From Chitinophagaceae bacterium (lineage in GTDB: Bacteria > Bacteroidota > Bacteroidia > Chitinophagales > Chitinophagaceae): a stretch of DNA of 64,000 nucleotides. Made by a program: the position numbers and the translations under genes. Below the pieces are notes generated by a model. The model searched no databases, was not told the origin of the DNA, and was given only the letters and a program-made list of their open reading frames with translations. The first letter of the stretch is position 1. Each line of letters opens with the position of its first letter. Of the stretch, positions 27,453-36,356 are shown in pieces. The stretch lies in contig JAHBTK010000002.1 of NCBI GenBank assembly GCA_019638625.1, positions 868,001 through 932,000 of the forward strand. The letters run 5' to 3'.

Positions 27453-28028
27453 ATGTTACATCCAGACCAGAAGTATATCAACGCACTTATAGAAAACGAT
27501 CCGGTGTTACTGGAGGAATTATACCAAAAATATTCAGGCAAAATAAAATGGATGATCCTTCAAAATAACGGGACCGAAACCGATGCGGCGGATATCTTCC
27601 AGGAAGCGCTTCTTTCTATATACAACAAAGCGCAGACTACCGGTTTCCAGTTGACCTGTCCCCTGGACGCATTTTTATACCTTATATGTAAAAACAAATG
27701 GATCAATGTGTTAAATAAAAAAAAGACCCAAAAGGTAACAAACACTGACACGGAGGGATTTAATCATATCGGGGAAGACAGCTTTAAACTTGCGGAAGAT
27801 TGCGTATTACAACAGGAGCGCGGCAATTTGCTCAGGGAAAAACTGCAGGAAATGGGAGAAAGCTGTAAAAATTTGCTGCGTTTAAGCTGGAGTGGTCTTT
27901 CAATGGATGAAGTGGCAGGTAAATTAAATGTAAGCTATGCTTATGCAAGAAAGAAAAAATCTGAATGTATGGCAAAACTTATAAACCTGGTAAAGAGCTC
28001 TCCGAATTTTAATTCATTGAAATGGTAA
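27453..28028 (+). CDS. ECF sigma factor of the protease cluster
   Basis: A 191-residue sigma-70-family protein. Region 2 covers about 12-85 (ENDPVLLEELYQKYSGKI; TDAADIFQEALLSIYNKAQ; PLDAFLYLICKNKWINVLNKKK). Region 4 covers about 125-180 and ends in a helix-turn-helix (LSMDEVAGKLNVSYAYARKKKSECMAKL). It is the first gene of the cluster sigma, TPR protein, subtilase and CHAT protease, and the next gene starts 4 bases after its stop. A -7-like TATTTTTG lies at 27360-27367 about 85 bases upstream. By position its partner is the membrane protein encoded next. Confidence 0.88.
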   Translation: MLHPDQKYINALIENDPVLLEELYQKYSGKIKWMILQNNGTETDAADIFQEALLSIYNKAQTTGFQLTCPLDAFLYLICKNKWINVLNKKKTQKVTNTDTEGFNHIGEDSFKLAEDCVLQQERGNLLREKLQEMGESCKNLLRLSWSGLSMDEVAGKLNVSYAYARKKKSECMAKLINLVKSSPNFNSLKW

Positions 28029-28032
28029 TCTT

Positions 28033-28806
28033 ATGAAAAGAGAGAGAGAATTTGAAATTGAAAACTACCTGGCAGGCGAAATGAGTGATACTGAAAAACT
28101 CGACTTTGAAAAACGCCTGCAATCCGATACGGAGTTATCGTCCCTTTTTCACCTGTACCAGGAAATAAACCTCAGCATGCAAAATGACCGGAAAATAGAG
28201 GTAGAAAGACGGGAGTTGGAAACAACGCTCCAAAGACTGGGGAAACAATACTTTGAACCTGAAACAGCGGGTCCGGGAAAAGTAGTAAAAATATCACGCA
28301 GCAGGCTTTATTTAAGAGCCATGACAGTTGCCGCCAGCCTTATACTTATTATCGCCGCCTGGTTTATGTTTTTTAACCAACCGGATGCCCGGCAACAGGC
28401 TGACGCTTATGTAAAAAACAGCCTGGCAACCCTGAGCCAGACAATGGACGGCGCTAAAGACAGCCTGCAGCAGGGTATTGCGGCTTATAATAATAAAGAC
28501 TATGCTACAGCCCTTACCATTTTTGAAGCGGTGCAGGCAGCCCACCCCGACAATTCAGACGCCCTGCAGTATGCAGGCATCGCCCACCTTGCAACCGGCA
28601 ACTACGATGCGGCAATCACTAAATTTAATGAACTGTCTGCTAAAAAGCAGTTGTTCAGTAACCCCGGTTTGTTTTTGAAAGCCGTAACTTTACTACAACG
28701 TAATAAACCCGGAGATAAAGATGAAGCCAGGACAATTCTGCAACAGGTGGTAAACGAAAACCTTGAAAACACTGCTGAAGCTCAAAAGATGTTGCAGAAC
28801 TGGTAG
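28033..28806 (+). CDS. Membrane-anchored TPR protein, probable anti-sigma partner
   Basis: A 257-residue protein of three parts: a cytoplasmic N-terminal helical region (1-75, ENYLAGEMSDTEKLDFEKRL) like the zinc-free anti-sigma and putative zinc-finger regions of Bacteroidota regulators; one transmembrane helix at about 97-114; and periplasmic tetratricopeptide repeats (about 145-255, YATALTIFEAVQAAHPDNSDAL and following). The 4-base spacing to the ECF sigma gene supports an anti-sigma role. The periplasmic TPR part could sense or be cut by the two proteases encoded downstream; that is inference. Confidence 0.8.
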   Translation: MKREREFEIENYLAGEMSDTEKLDFEKRLQSDTELSSLFHLYQEINLSMQNDRKIEVERRELETTLQRLGKQYFEPETAGPGKVVKISRSRLYLRAMTVAASLILIIAAWFMFFNQPDARQQADAYVKNSLATLSQTMDGAKDSLQQGIAAYNNKDYATALTIFEAVQAAHPDNSDALQYAGIAHLATGNYDAAITKFNELSAKKQLFSNPGLFLKAVTLLQRNKPGDKDEARTILQQVVNENLENTAEAQKMLQNW

Positions 28807-28828
28807 AAAATTTCGTATTAATATCTTA

Positions 28829-28973
28829 TAGGACCGACCAAAAAGTTGGTTGAACGTCTTGGCAGTAAACAATTAAGGGACTTCGATCAGAAAGAATTGA
28901 TGTTGATAAGGTATGCCTGATCGTAAGTATGGAGATTGCTTCACTTGCAATGGCAGAATTTTTGGTCAGTCTA
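28829..28973. repeat. MITE-like element with 13-base terminal inverted repeats
   Basis: GACCGACCAAAAA (28832-28844) and, on the other strand, GACTGACCAAAAA (28971-28959) form 12-of-13 inverted ends about 140 bases apart, flanked by TAG/TA. The inside contains short broken frames and no gene. It fills the gap between the TPR gene and the subtilase gene. It may be a miniature transposable element or a degraded IS. Confidence 0.5.
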
Positions 28974-29013
28974 AAGATCTGATAAACATTTATTCACTAC
29001 CAGACTTTTTTGT

Positions 29014-30675
29014 ATGGCACAAACTGCCCGGGCCGGGAAAGGCAATTTTCTATTTTATCTGATCATTTTTTTTCTGCTGCTGCTGATCCTTTGGCTGCTT
29101 TACGGTAACAAAATAAAACGAACGTTGGTACCGGCAAAGGATTGGGAGGAATATGTGATGAAGGACCCTGCCGGCGCCCCTGCACCGGAACCGCATAAGC
29201 AACTGGTGGTATATTTAAAACCCGGCACTCAGCGCAGGGATTTCAACCGCTGGATAGAAGACAGCCTGGTAACACAGGGCGATGTTTTTATCAGGTATGT
29301 ATGTCGCAGTTGTGATTCTACACTGTTCTTATTTGAAGGGAGCGGGGTGGAACGCTTTATGATGGAAAAGCTGTTGTTGTCCGGTGGAGGAGTAGCGAAG
29401 GGAGGAAATGGTACAAGACTTGATCCCGAACCGGCAGGAGAAACCAATCATTTATATTACACATCTAATGTCCGCATTAAAGCCGAACCTCCCGCTTCTG
29501 CTGAAGCAGACATTCCTTTGCCTGAACCTCCGGACTTTAGAGAGTCCCCGGTAAAAGTAGCTGTATTTGATACCGGGTTGGATACTGCTAAAGTACCTTA
29601 TCGGCAGTTTAACGCTTCAACAGACAATTGTATTCCCGGTGCTGAAACAGGTTGGAATTTTATGGATAACGACAACCGGTGGAATGATGACTACAGTGGC
29701 CAACACGGTACCGTAGTAACACGCTTTCTCACCAACGAAGTATTCAATGCTGCAAGAAACGGAATAGAACTGCTGCCGGTAAAGATTTTCAATAGTATAG
29801 GAAACAGTGACTTTTTCTCCATGTTATGTGCTTTTGCCTATGCCAGCCATCAGGGTGTACAGCTCATCAATGCCAGCTTTGGCTATTATGAATCTGTACA
29901 GTCTGTCGATCTCAGGGGTAACGTAGTAGCGGCGGAAGGAACACCTTCCGATTTGCTTCGCACTTTTGTAGAGAAATACCTGACACAAAAAAACATTTTA
30001 CTGATAGCGGCAGCCGGCAATAAGATACCTGCAGAGGACAATGTATATATGCCGGAAGACCCGGTTAACCAGCGTAACCTGGACAGTGTCCATTTCTACC
30101 CGGCTTCGCTTTCCAGGTTATTGCCCAACGTGATTGCTGTGACCACAGCCTATGACAGCTTTGTCAGTCCCCGGCAGAATTTTTCCAATAAAGTCGTAGA
30201 TATTTCTGTGCATGCAGACATCAGAACTGGAGAAACGCTGACTCCTCTTAATCAATTGCAGAATGAGATAAGCATTATCCGCTCAAAAATTAACCTTCCC
30301 TGGCAGTTGTCCGGTATAGATTCAAACTTCAGAGCGGCTTCTGATCATTTAAGCCAGGCGGCAGATGAAGTAAAGATTCCTCATTTTATGTTTGCCAGCC
30401 CCCTTACCTATGGTTCTTTTGTAGAAGGGTCGTCGTTTGCCGCTCCTGTTGTAGCGGGAAAGCTTACGGCATACTATTATCTCTACCAGGATTTGCTGAA
30501 TAATAACCAGGTGATTACGAATCAAACCCGGGACAGCATCTTTCAGCGACTGTCCTCAAATCCGGATGAAGGGTTCCTGTATAAAATCCCCGGATTGATT
30601 TCCAAGGTAAAGGAAGGAAAAATCATTGTCAGATATCCAAACAGGAATAATAAACAACGCAGTGCAGCTAAATGA
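29014..30675 (+). CDS. Membrane-anchored subtilisin-like serine protease (S8)
   Basis: A 553-residue protease. An N-terminal transmembrane helix (about 9-28) anchors it with the bulk outside the cytoplasm. Residues about 55-120 (QLVVYLKPGTQRRDFNRWIE; CDSTLFLFEGSGVERFM) have the look of an inhibitor-like propeptide. A linker with AKGGNGTRLDPEP (128-140) precedes the S8 catalytic domain. The triad is Asp186 (AVFDTGLD), His231 (SGQHGTVV) and Ser474 (GSSFAAPV), with oxyanion Asn336 (AAAGNK), so it should be active. The stop overlaps the CHAT gene start by 4 bases (ATGA), implying coupled translation. Unusual features are the membrane anchor, the long insert before the Ser block (about 380-465), and the linker motif shared with the small protein at 33461. 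Confidence 0.9.
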   Translation: MAQTARAGKGNFLFYLIIFFLLLLILWLLYGNKIKRTLVPAKDWEEYVMKDPAGAPAPEPHKQLVVYLKPGTQRRDFNRWIEDSLVTQGDVFIRYVCRSCDSTLFLFEGSGVERFMMEKLLLSGGGVAKGGNGTRLDPEPAGETNHLYYTSNVRIKAEPPASAEADIPLPEPPDFRESPVKVAVFDTGLDTAKVPYRQFNASTDNCIPGAETGWNFMDNDNRWNDDYSGQHGTVVTRFLTNEVFNAARNGIELLPVKIFNSIGNSDFFSMLCAFAYASHQGVQLINASFGYYESVQSVDLRGNVVAAEGTPSDLLRTFVEKYLTQKNILLIAAAGNKIPAEDNVYMPEDPVNQRNLDSVHFYPASLSRLLPNVIAVTTAYDSFVSPRQNFSNKVVDISVHADIRTGETLTPLNQLQNEISIIRSKINLPWQLSGIDSNFRAASDHLSQAADEVKIPHFMFASPLTYGSFVEGSSFAAPVVAGKLTAYYYLYQDLLNNNQVITNQTRDSIFQRLSSNPDEGFLYKIPGLISKVKEGKIIVRYPNRNNKQRSAAK

Positions 30676-33422
30676 TCTCAAAAAGAAATAGCCTGATAAT
30701 TATGCTGGCGCTGGGTGTAGTACAATGCCTGGGACAGTGTTTGCCGAAAGCATCCATATGGGACAGCATTCTTTCTGTTGAGAAAAACGCTTATCGTAAT
30801 ATACCGGAAAGCAAAGATCGGCTGTTAAAACTTAAAAAAGCATTTGAACATTGCGGCTATCAAGAAGATTCTGTTTACGCAAGGCTGCTTCACAGGTTAG
30901 GGGCTGTTTGTTACAGGGAAAATAACAACATCGCAACCTCAGAAGCAATTGAGTATACTTTAGGAGCTATTGCCATCAACTCCTCCGGAACAAACGGCGC
31001 TGCACCCGACTATCTGGTCAACAATTATTATAACGCCGGTGTTTTTTATCAATCCATTAAAAGAAATCATAAAGCTGGGTTATATTACGACAGCACAATT
31101 CTCGCTGACGCAAAATGGGGAACGGAAAGCCCTTTTGCTTTAAGATCAGGAATCCGAAGGGCAATAATCTTTTCGGAAGACGGGGAGTATGGAAAGTCCA
31201 TAGCCGAGTGCAGCCGCTCCTTGCGGAATGCAAAACTGGCAAGGGATACAGCAATTCAAATGTCCCTGCTTAATATCCAGGCACAGTCACTTCTCTATCT
31301 CAGGCAATACGCGGAGGCGCTGGATACTTTAAAAAAGGCAGAAGAATATGCTGATATACTACAAGATGATTTTGAGAAAGCCAATGCTTTGAAAACCCGG
31401 GCAAGAATTCTGGATGGGCAGGGAAAGGATGAAGCGGCAATTGATTTGTTTAAAAAGGCTATTGAAGTCCGGCTAAGAACCGGCGAATATTTTCAGATTG
31501 CTGATGACTTTATTGATGTTGGTACTTTCTATTTAGAAAGAAAACAATATGCTAAATCTAAGCAGTGTTATTTTGAGGCTATTAGGTTTGCTTCGATAAA
31601 CAATAATAAGGATCAACTGGCAAAAGCATGGAATAACCTTTGTGCTGCACAACTGGAAGAAAACAGAAACTACGCTGCCGCTGAGAAATATCTGAATAAC
31701 AGCCTTCAGCAAATGGGATTAAAAAGCATTTATGAAGATATTCAACTTGATGACTTCTCAATGGTGAACAATAATGACCTTTTGTTGTCACTGTTGAAGA
31801 CAAGAACTACTTTATTTCGTAGGCTATACAAGGAGAACGGTGATCCTCAACTACTAAATGAATGTTTGAAAGCTGCTTTGCTTACCGACTCCCTTCTAAC
31901 GAAAATGAGATTTGAACATACAGAAGAACAGAGTAAGTTGTATTGGCGTAATCTCACCAGGGACTTCTTTGCAACGGCCCTGGAAGCTTGTTATCTGGCA
32001 GGTAATATGGAGTATGCCTTTTATTTCATGGAAAAAAGCAGAGCGGTACTGTTATATGATAAAATAAATGAACTGGCTGCAACTGCAAAACTTCCGCAAG
32101 GCGAAACCGAAAAGGAACAGAACTACAAGTATCGGATAATAGCTGTCCAGCAACAAATCAATGACGGAATTAATCTCAGAGAGAATCAACTGGCTCTTAT
32201 AAGGTTAAAGGATAGTCTGGAACGGCATATCAAACTACTGGAACTGAAATACCCGGAATATTATCAAATAAAATATGCCGGATCTATACCAACGCTTCAG
32301 TCCTTTCAACAGTTTTTGTCTAAAAAGAAGGAGGTTTTTATTCACTATTTCTTTCAGGATACCACTATATATGCAATGACTATAGACCCGGTCAAAGCAG
32401 TTATGCTTACATTGCAATGTAAAGCAGAGGATATAGAGCATTTTTTACAGCTTTGCTCAAACAAGCAGCGGCTCAACGGCAGCTATGCCTCATTTGCCGA
32501 ACTGGCAGAGAAGTTGCACTCACAGCTCTTTAATCCGCTGAAGCCGGGGTATAATCGTATAATAATATGCACAGATAACTATCTGCTTCCTTTTGAAGCA
32601 CTCTGTTCAGACACGGAAGGCAAAGATTTTTTAGTTTACCATTACAGCTTCAGCTACGCCTATTCTGCTTCGTCCCTGATGCATAAAAGCAAGGAATATA
32701 GAAAGAAGTCACAGGGCATATTTGTTGGATTTGCTCCCGTTTCTTTCTCCAGCCGGCTCAATTTACCCGATCTGAAACAATCCGGAAACTGGCTTCGTAA
32801 CCTCTGCTCATTTTATAAGAGCTATGCAGTTTTCACTAATGGGGAATCTACTAAAAGGAACTTCATTAACAATGTATCCGATTATTCTGTGGTAAACGTG
32901 TTCTCTCATGCGATAGCCGACACCGGAATGTCTGAACCTATTTTATTTATGCAGGACTCCGCTATAGACCTGAGAGAATTACAGGTTATCGACCGGTCAG
33001 CTGCACAATTAATCATGCTGAGTGCCTGCCAGACAAATGTCGGGCGCAACGAAACAGGCGAGGGGATATACAGCCTGTCAAGGGGTTTCTCGGCAATAGG
33101 TATTCCTTCGGTTACATCCACTTTATGGACGGCCGATGAAGAGGCTGTATACAGAATATCAGCAAAATTTCATGAATACCTTACAAAGGGTATGAGTAAA
33201 GATGAAGCATTGCAAAAAGCAAAATTAGACTTTATGAATGCAGGTCGTCTTACAAACAGATTACCTTATTATTGGGCTAACATGGTGGTAATAGGCAACA
33301 GTGAAAGTATAGATTTTTCAGAATTCTCAGAAGGAGCCGGAATAGACAGGCTGATAGTTTTGCTATTACTGGCTGGCGGCTTATTAACGTACTATAGGAT
33401 AGTAAAAATTATAAACGTCTGA
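30672..33422 (+). CDS. TPR-CHAT caspase-like protease, signal peptide and C-terminal anchor
   Basis: A 916-residue protein. The N-terminus is a signal peptide (MISKRNSLIIMLALGVVQCLGQ). Residues about 40-350 are tetratricopeptide repeats (for example EDGEYGKSIAECSRSLRNAK, YAEALDTLKKAEEYADILQ), followed by a helical linker (about 370-540) and a C-terminal CHAT peptidase domain (about 590-880). The catalytic dyad is visible as His746 in VNVFSHAIAD and Cys786 in MLSACQTN. A transmembrane helix at about 892-908 and a short basic tail close the protein. The topology places TPR and CHAT in the periplasm, which is unusual compared with the cytoplasmic TPR-CHAT protease of Craspase. It is translationally coupled to the subtilase; role in a proteolytic cascade is inference. 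Confidence 0.9.
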   Translation: MISKRNSLIIMLALGVVQCLGQCLPKASIWDSILSVEKNAYRNIPESKDRLLKLKKAFEHCGYQEDSVYARLLHRLGAVCYRENNNIATSEAIEYTLGAIAINSSGTNGAAPDYLVNNYYNAGVFYQSIKRNHKAGLYYDSTILADAKWGTESPFALRSGIRRAIIFSEDGEYGKSIAECSRSLRNAKLARDTAIQMSLLNIQAQSLLYLRQYAEALDTLKKAEEYADILQDDFEKANALKTRARILDGQGKDEAAIDLFKKAIEVRLRTGEYFQIADDFIDVGTFYLERKQYAKSKQCYFEAIRFASINNNKDQLAKAWNNLCAAQLEENRNYAAAEKYLNNSLQQMGLKSIYEDIQLDDFSMVNNNDLLLSLLKTRTTLFRRLYKENGDPQLLNECLKAALLTDSLLTKMRFEHTEEQSKLYWRNLTRDFFATALEACYLAGNMEYAFYFMEKSRAVLLYDKINELAATAKLPQGETEKEQNYKYRIIAVQQQINDGINLRENQLALIRLKDSLERHIKLLELKYPEYYQIKYAGSIPTLQSFQQFLSKKKEVFIHYFFQDTTIYAMTIDPVKAVMLTLQCKAEDIEHFLQLCSNKQRLNGSYASFAELAEKLHSQLFNPLKPGYNRIIICTDNYLLPFEALCSDTEGKDFLVYHYSFSYAYSASSLMHKSKEYRKKSQGIFVGFAPVSFSSRLNLPDLKQSGNWLRNLCSFYKSYAVFTNGESTKRNFINNVSDYSVVNVFSHAIADTGMSEPILFMQDSAIDLRELQVIDRSAAQLIMLSACQTNVGRNETGEGIYSLSRGFSAIGIPSVTSTLWTADEEAVYRISAKFHEYLTKGMSKDEALQKAKLDFMNAGRLTNRLPYYWANMVVIGNSESIDFSEFSEGAGIDRLIVLLLLAGGLLTYYRIVKIINV

Positions 33423-33460
33423 ATAATATCTCTTACTCTTTTTTAAACAAATATTCCACG

Positions 33461-33601
33461 ATGAAAGAAATTAAAACGACCAGTAAAAAAAGTCCGAAAA
33501 GGAAGAGGTCAAAAATTAACAAGGTAATGTTAATAGCGGGGAGTTCAAAAACCGCAAAAGGTGGGAATGGAGTCAAACCTGACCCTGAGGATCTTGCCTG
33601 A
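33461..33601 (+). CDS. 46-residue basic protein sharing the subtilase linker motif
   Basis: A small gene 38 bases after the CHAT stop. The first 21 residues are very basic (KKSPKRKRSK), followed by a short hydrophobic patch (VMLIAG) and an acidic tail with AKGGNGVKPDPED (32-44). The tail matches AKGGNGTRLDPEP at residues 128-140 of the subtilase three genes upstream, at the junction between its propeptide-like region and catalytic domain, and the preceding residues are also alike (LIAG against LLSGGG). I infer a possible substrate, inhibitor or bait for the protease. No homologous family is recognised. ATG at 33461 is the only start. Confidence 0.6.
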   Translation: MKEIKTTSKKSPKRKRSKINKVMLIAGSSKTAKGGNGVKPDPEDLA

Positions 33602-33670
33602 TCGACCCATCGGGATTGAATATCCTTCTTTACCGTTTACCCCCTATCTTCGTTGGAAGAACAATTTTCC

Positions 33671-36118
33671 ATGAAGAAACTTTGCCTGCTTGGTATGGGA
33701 ATGCTGTGGGTTACTCTTGTGATGGCGATTCCCGTAACCGGGGTTATAAAGGACATAGACGGTTATATACTACCTTACTCATCCGTGGTAGTAAAAGGCA
33801 GCACCACGGGAGTTACGGCCAATAGTGATGGCATCTACTACCTTAACCTTCCTTCCGGCACCTACACATTGCAATGCATGCATGTAGGGTATGCTACGGT
33901 AGAAAAGGAGATCACTGTTGAAAGAAACGATATCGTTGTCAATTTCGTATTGAAGCGTCAGCAACTGACGTTGAAGGAAGTTGTTATATCCCGGGGGGAA
34001 GACCCCGCCTATGAAATCATACGGCAGGCGATAAAAAAGCGTAAAGACTACAAAAATCCGGTAGCCGCATTTAGCTGCGAAGTATATACCAAAGGGCAAC
34101 TTACGCTCCGGGACTACCCGCAGATGATTTTCGGGCAACGGGTTGATTTCGGGGACGGCGACTCCTCAAAAAGTACAATGCTGTACCTCTCTGAAACAAT
34201 TGCTACCTATTCCTTCCAGCGGCCCGATAAGGAAAAAGCGGTAGTTACTTCCACCCGGGTCAGCGGACAGGGAGATGGATTTGGATTCAGCAACCCCAAG
34301 TACATAGATTTCTACAACAATAATGTCAGTATTGTTGAGGCCCTGAACCCCAGGGGATTTATTTCGCCCATTGCCGACAATGCCCTTAATTTTTACCGGT
34401 ACCGGTATATGGGCAGCTTTACGGAAGACGGCCGTTTGATCAACAGGATAATGGTGATCCCCAAACGGAGCTATGAACCGGTATTCCAGGGGTATATCAA
34501 CATAATAGAGGATGAGTGGCGCATACAAAGTGTGGACCTGCTGCTGACAAAAGCCTCACAGATGGAGCTGGCGGATTCTGTGAAGATTGAACAATTATAT
34601 ATGCCCGTCAGCAGGGATGTGTGGATGATACAGAGCCAGGTATTGTACCCGACTGTAAAGGTTTTCGGGTTTGACGCGGGAGGCAGCTTCGTTTCCGTAT
34701 ATTCCAAATACAACCTGCAACCGGGCTTCGACAAAAGACATTTCGACAATGTTGTGATCAGGTATAACGAAGGTTCCAATAAAATGCCGAGGCAATACTG
34801 GGACACGGTTCGACCCGTGCCACTGCTAAGCGAGGAAATACTGGATTATATTCAAAAGGACAGCCTGGAAACGGTGCGCAGGGACCCGAAGTACCTGGAT
34901 TCGCTTGACCGGCGCAGAAACAGGGTAACTGTACCTGGTTTGCTTGCTTTCGGGCAAACTTTTGTCAGGCAAAGCAGGAGATCTTCTTTCAGCTACCGTC
35001 CCGTGTTTGAAATAGTAAATTTTAATACAGCAGAAGGGTTGAACATTAATTTTGCACCCGTTTATTCACGCCGTTTTACCGATTCAAAATCCATATCGCT
35101 AGCGCCAACAATACGATATGGATTCAGTAATCACCACCTCAACGCAGACCTGTCTGCTACTTATTATTTTGGTAAGAAAGTATCCCGGAGTATCACCGTG
35201 GAAGGCGGTAAACGGGTTTCACAGTTTAACAGCCACAGCCCCATATTACCCGTTGTTAATACTTATACCACGCTGATAAGAGGATATAACTATATGAAGA
35301 TTTATGAAGCCTGGTTTACAAACCTGGGCTATACATATGGGGTAGGCGAAGGACTTACTATCAGGGGAGAGATATCTTTCCAGGACCGGATACCACTGGA
35401 GAATACCAACAACGCCATATGGACAAGCGGCAAACGGCTGGAAAGAAGAACGCCCAACTATCCCACAGAACTGCTTAATGAAAACTTTACCCGGCACAAT
35501 GCCGTAACCACCGGTATCACGCTTAGCTATAAGCCGGGAACCAGGTATATCCAGTTGCCGGACCGGAAGATCAACATCGGCTCCAAACACCCTCTGTTCA
35601 CTTTAAATTATACCAAAGGACTGAATGGCGTGTTCAACAGCATCGCAGATTTCGACAAATGGAGCTTTTCTGTTAACGGCGATTTGAATCTTCGCCTGCC
35701 GGGATTGTTTAAATATAATATTGCCGTGGGCGGTTTTCTGAACAACAAAAATGTACCGGTGCAGGATTATCGTCACTTTAACGGCAACCAGACCTTAATT
35801 GCCGGAGAGTACCTGAACAGTTTTCAGCTTGCTTCTTATTATGCGAGATCTAATACAGAACCCTTTTATACCACGCTGAACGCGGAACATCATTTCAATG
35901 GGTTTCTTACCAATAAGATCCCATGGGTAAAGAAGCTGAACGTATACCTTGTGGGGGGCGCCAATGCCTTTATAGTGCATAAGGACAACTACTACTACGA
36001 GCTGTTTTTCGGACTGGAAAATATTTTCAAGGTGATCAGGGTGGATTATGTATTTGGTTACGGCAACGGCTTCAAAAACTCCGCATTCAGGATAGGAATA
36101 AGGACTTTCGGCAACTGA
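33671..36118 (+). CDS. Outer-membrane protein with carboxypeptidase-like domain and DUF5686
   Basis: A protein of 815 residues from the ATG at 33671, which opens a normal signal peptide (MKKLCLLGMGMLWVTLVMAI); an upstream in-frame TTG at 33653 adds six residues without benefit. Residues about 20-105 form a carboxypeptidase-regulatory-like (CarboxypepD_reg) beta domain (VTGVIKDIDGYILPYSSVVVKG). The rest matches the DUF5686 pattern: periplasmic part with EIIRQAIKKRKDYKNP, then alternating beta strands of an outer-membrane barrel ending in aromatic strands (RVDYVFGYGNGFKNSAFRIG). The family is common in Bacteroidota with unknown role, perhaps surface assembly. Confidence 0.85.
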   Translation: MKKLCLLGMGMLWVTLVMAIPVTGVIKDIDGYILPYSSVVVKGSTTGVTANSDGIYYLNLPSGTYTLQCMHVGYATVEKEITVERNDIVVNFVLKRQQLTLKEVVISRGEDPAYEIIRQAIKKRKDYKNPVAAFSCEVYTKGQLTLRDYPQMIFGQRVDFGDGDSSKSTMLYLSETIATYSFQRPDKEKAVVTSTRVSGQGDGFGFSNPKYIDFYNNNVSIVEALNPRGFISPIADNALNFYRYRYMGSFTEDGRLINRIMVIPKRSYEPVFQGYINIIEDEWRIQSVDLLLTKASQMELADSVKIEQLYMPVSRDVWMIQSQVLYPTVKVFGFDAGGSFVSVYSKYNLQPGFDKRHFDNVVIRYNEGSNKMPRQYWDTVRPVPLLSEEILDYIQKDSLETVRRDPKYLDSLDRRRNRVTVPGLLAFGQTFVRQSRRSSFSYRPVFEIVNFNTAEGLNINFAPVYSRRFTDSKSISLAPTIRYGFSNHHLNADLSATYYFGKKVSRSITVEGGKRVSQFNSHSPILPVVNTYTTLIRGYNYMKIYEAWFTNLGYTYGVGEGLTIRGEISFQDRIPLENTNNAIWTSGKRLERRTPNYPTELLNENFTRHNAVTTGITLSYKPGTRYIQLPDRKINIGSKHPLFTLNYTKGLNGVFNSIADFDKWSFSVNGDLNLRLPGLFKYNIAVGGFLNNKNVPVQDYRHFNGNQTLIAGEYLNSFQLASYYARSNTEPFYTTLNAEHHFNGFLTNKIPWVKKLNVYLVGGANAFIVHKDNYYYELFFGLENIFKVIRVDYVFGYGNGFKNSAFRIGIRTFGN

Positions 36119-36146
36119 TGATGTTGCCTGCTGGGGTAAACCGGCT

Positions 36147-36335
36147 CTAGTCTGTGAGCAGGAAGAATATAGCAGCCGCCGGCAACATCTTCCCGGCGCC
36201 TCTTTCCGGAGATTCGTTTTCTGCCGCCGTTTTCTCTATATGGGCTTTATACACCGCTTTCAGTTTGTAGTGCGCTGCAAATGCCAGCAACAAAAGGCTC
36301 ACAATCAAGACCAAAGAAGATTTTCTGATTTTCAT
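36147..36335 (-). CDS. Small single-pass membrane protein in the GntR/ABC operon
   Basis: A 62-residue protein with an N-terminal transmembrane helix (about 7-22, LVLIVSLLLLAFAAHY), a charged middle (KAVYKAHIEKTAAENESPERG) and a hydrophobic end. It begins 21 bases after the GIN-domain gene stop on the same strand, so it is probably the last gene of the ABC/GntR operon. No family recognised; it could be a modulator of the membrane complex. The acidic-basic middle resembles a periplasmic helix. Confidence 0.5.
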   Translation of the reverse strand: MKIRKSSLVLIVSLLLLAFAAHYKLKAVYKAHIEKTAAENESPERGAGKMLPAAAIFFLLTD

Positions 36336-36356
36336 GACTCTTAAAGTTTGACGGTT

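Noticed and set aside
36120..36189. Inverted repeat GATGTTGCC/GGCAACATC between convergent genes
   Set aside because: The 52-base loop and the overlap with the small ORF end make a functional hairpin unlikely; probably chance.
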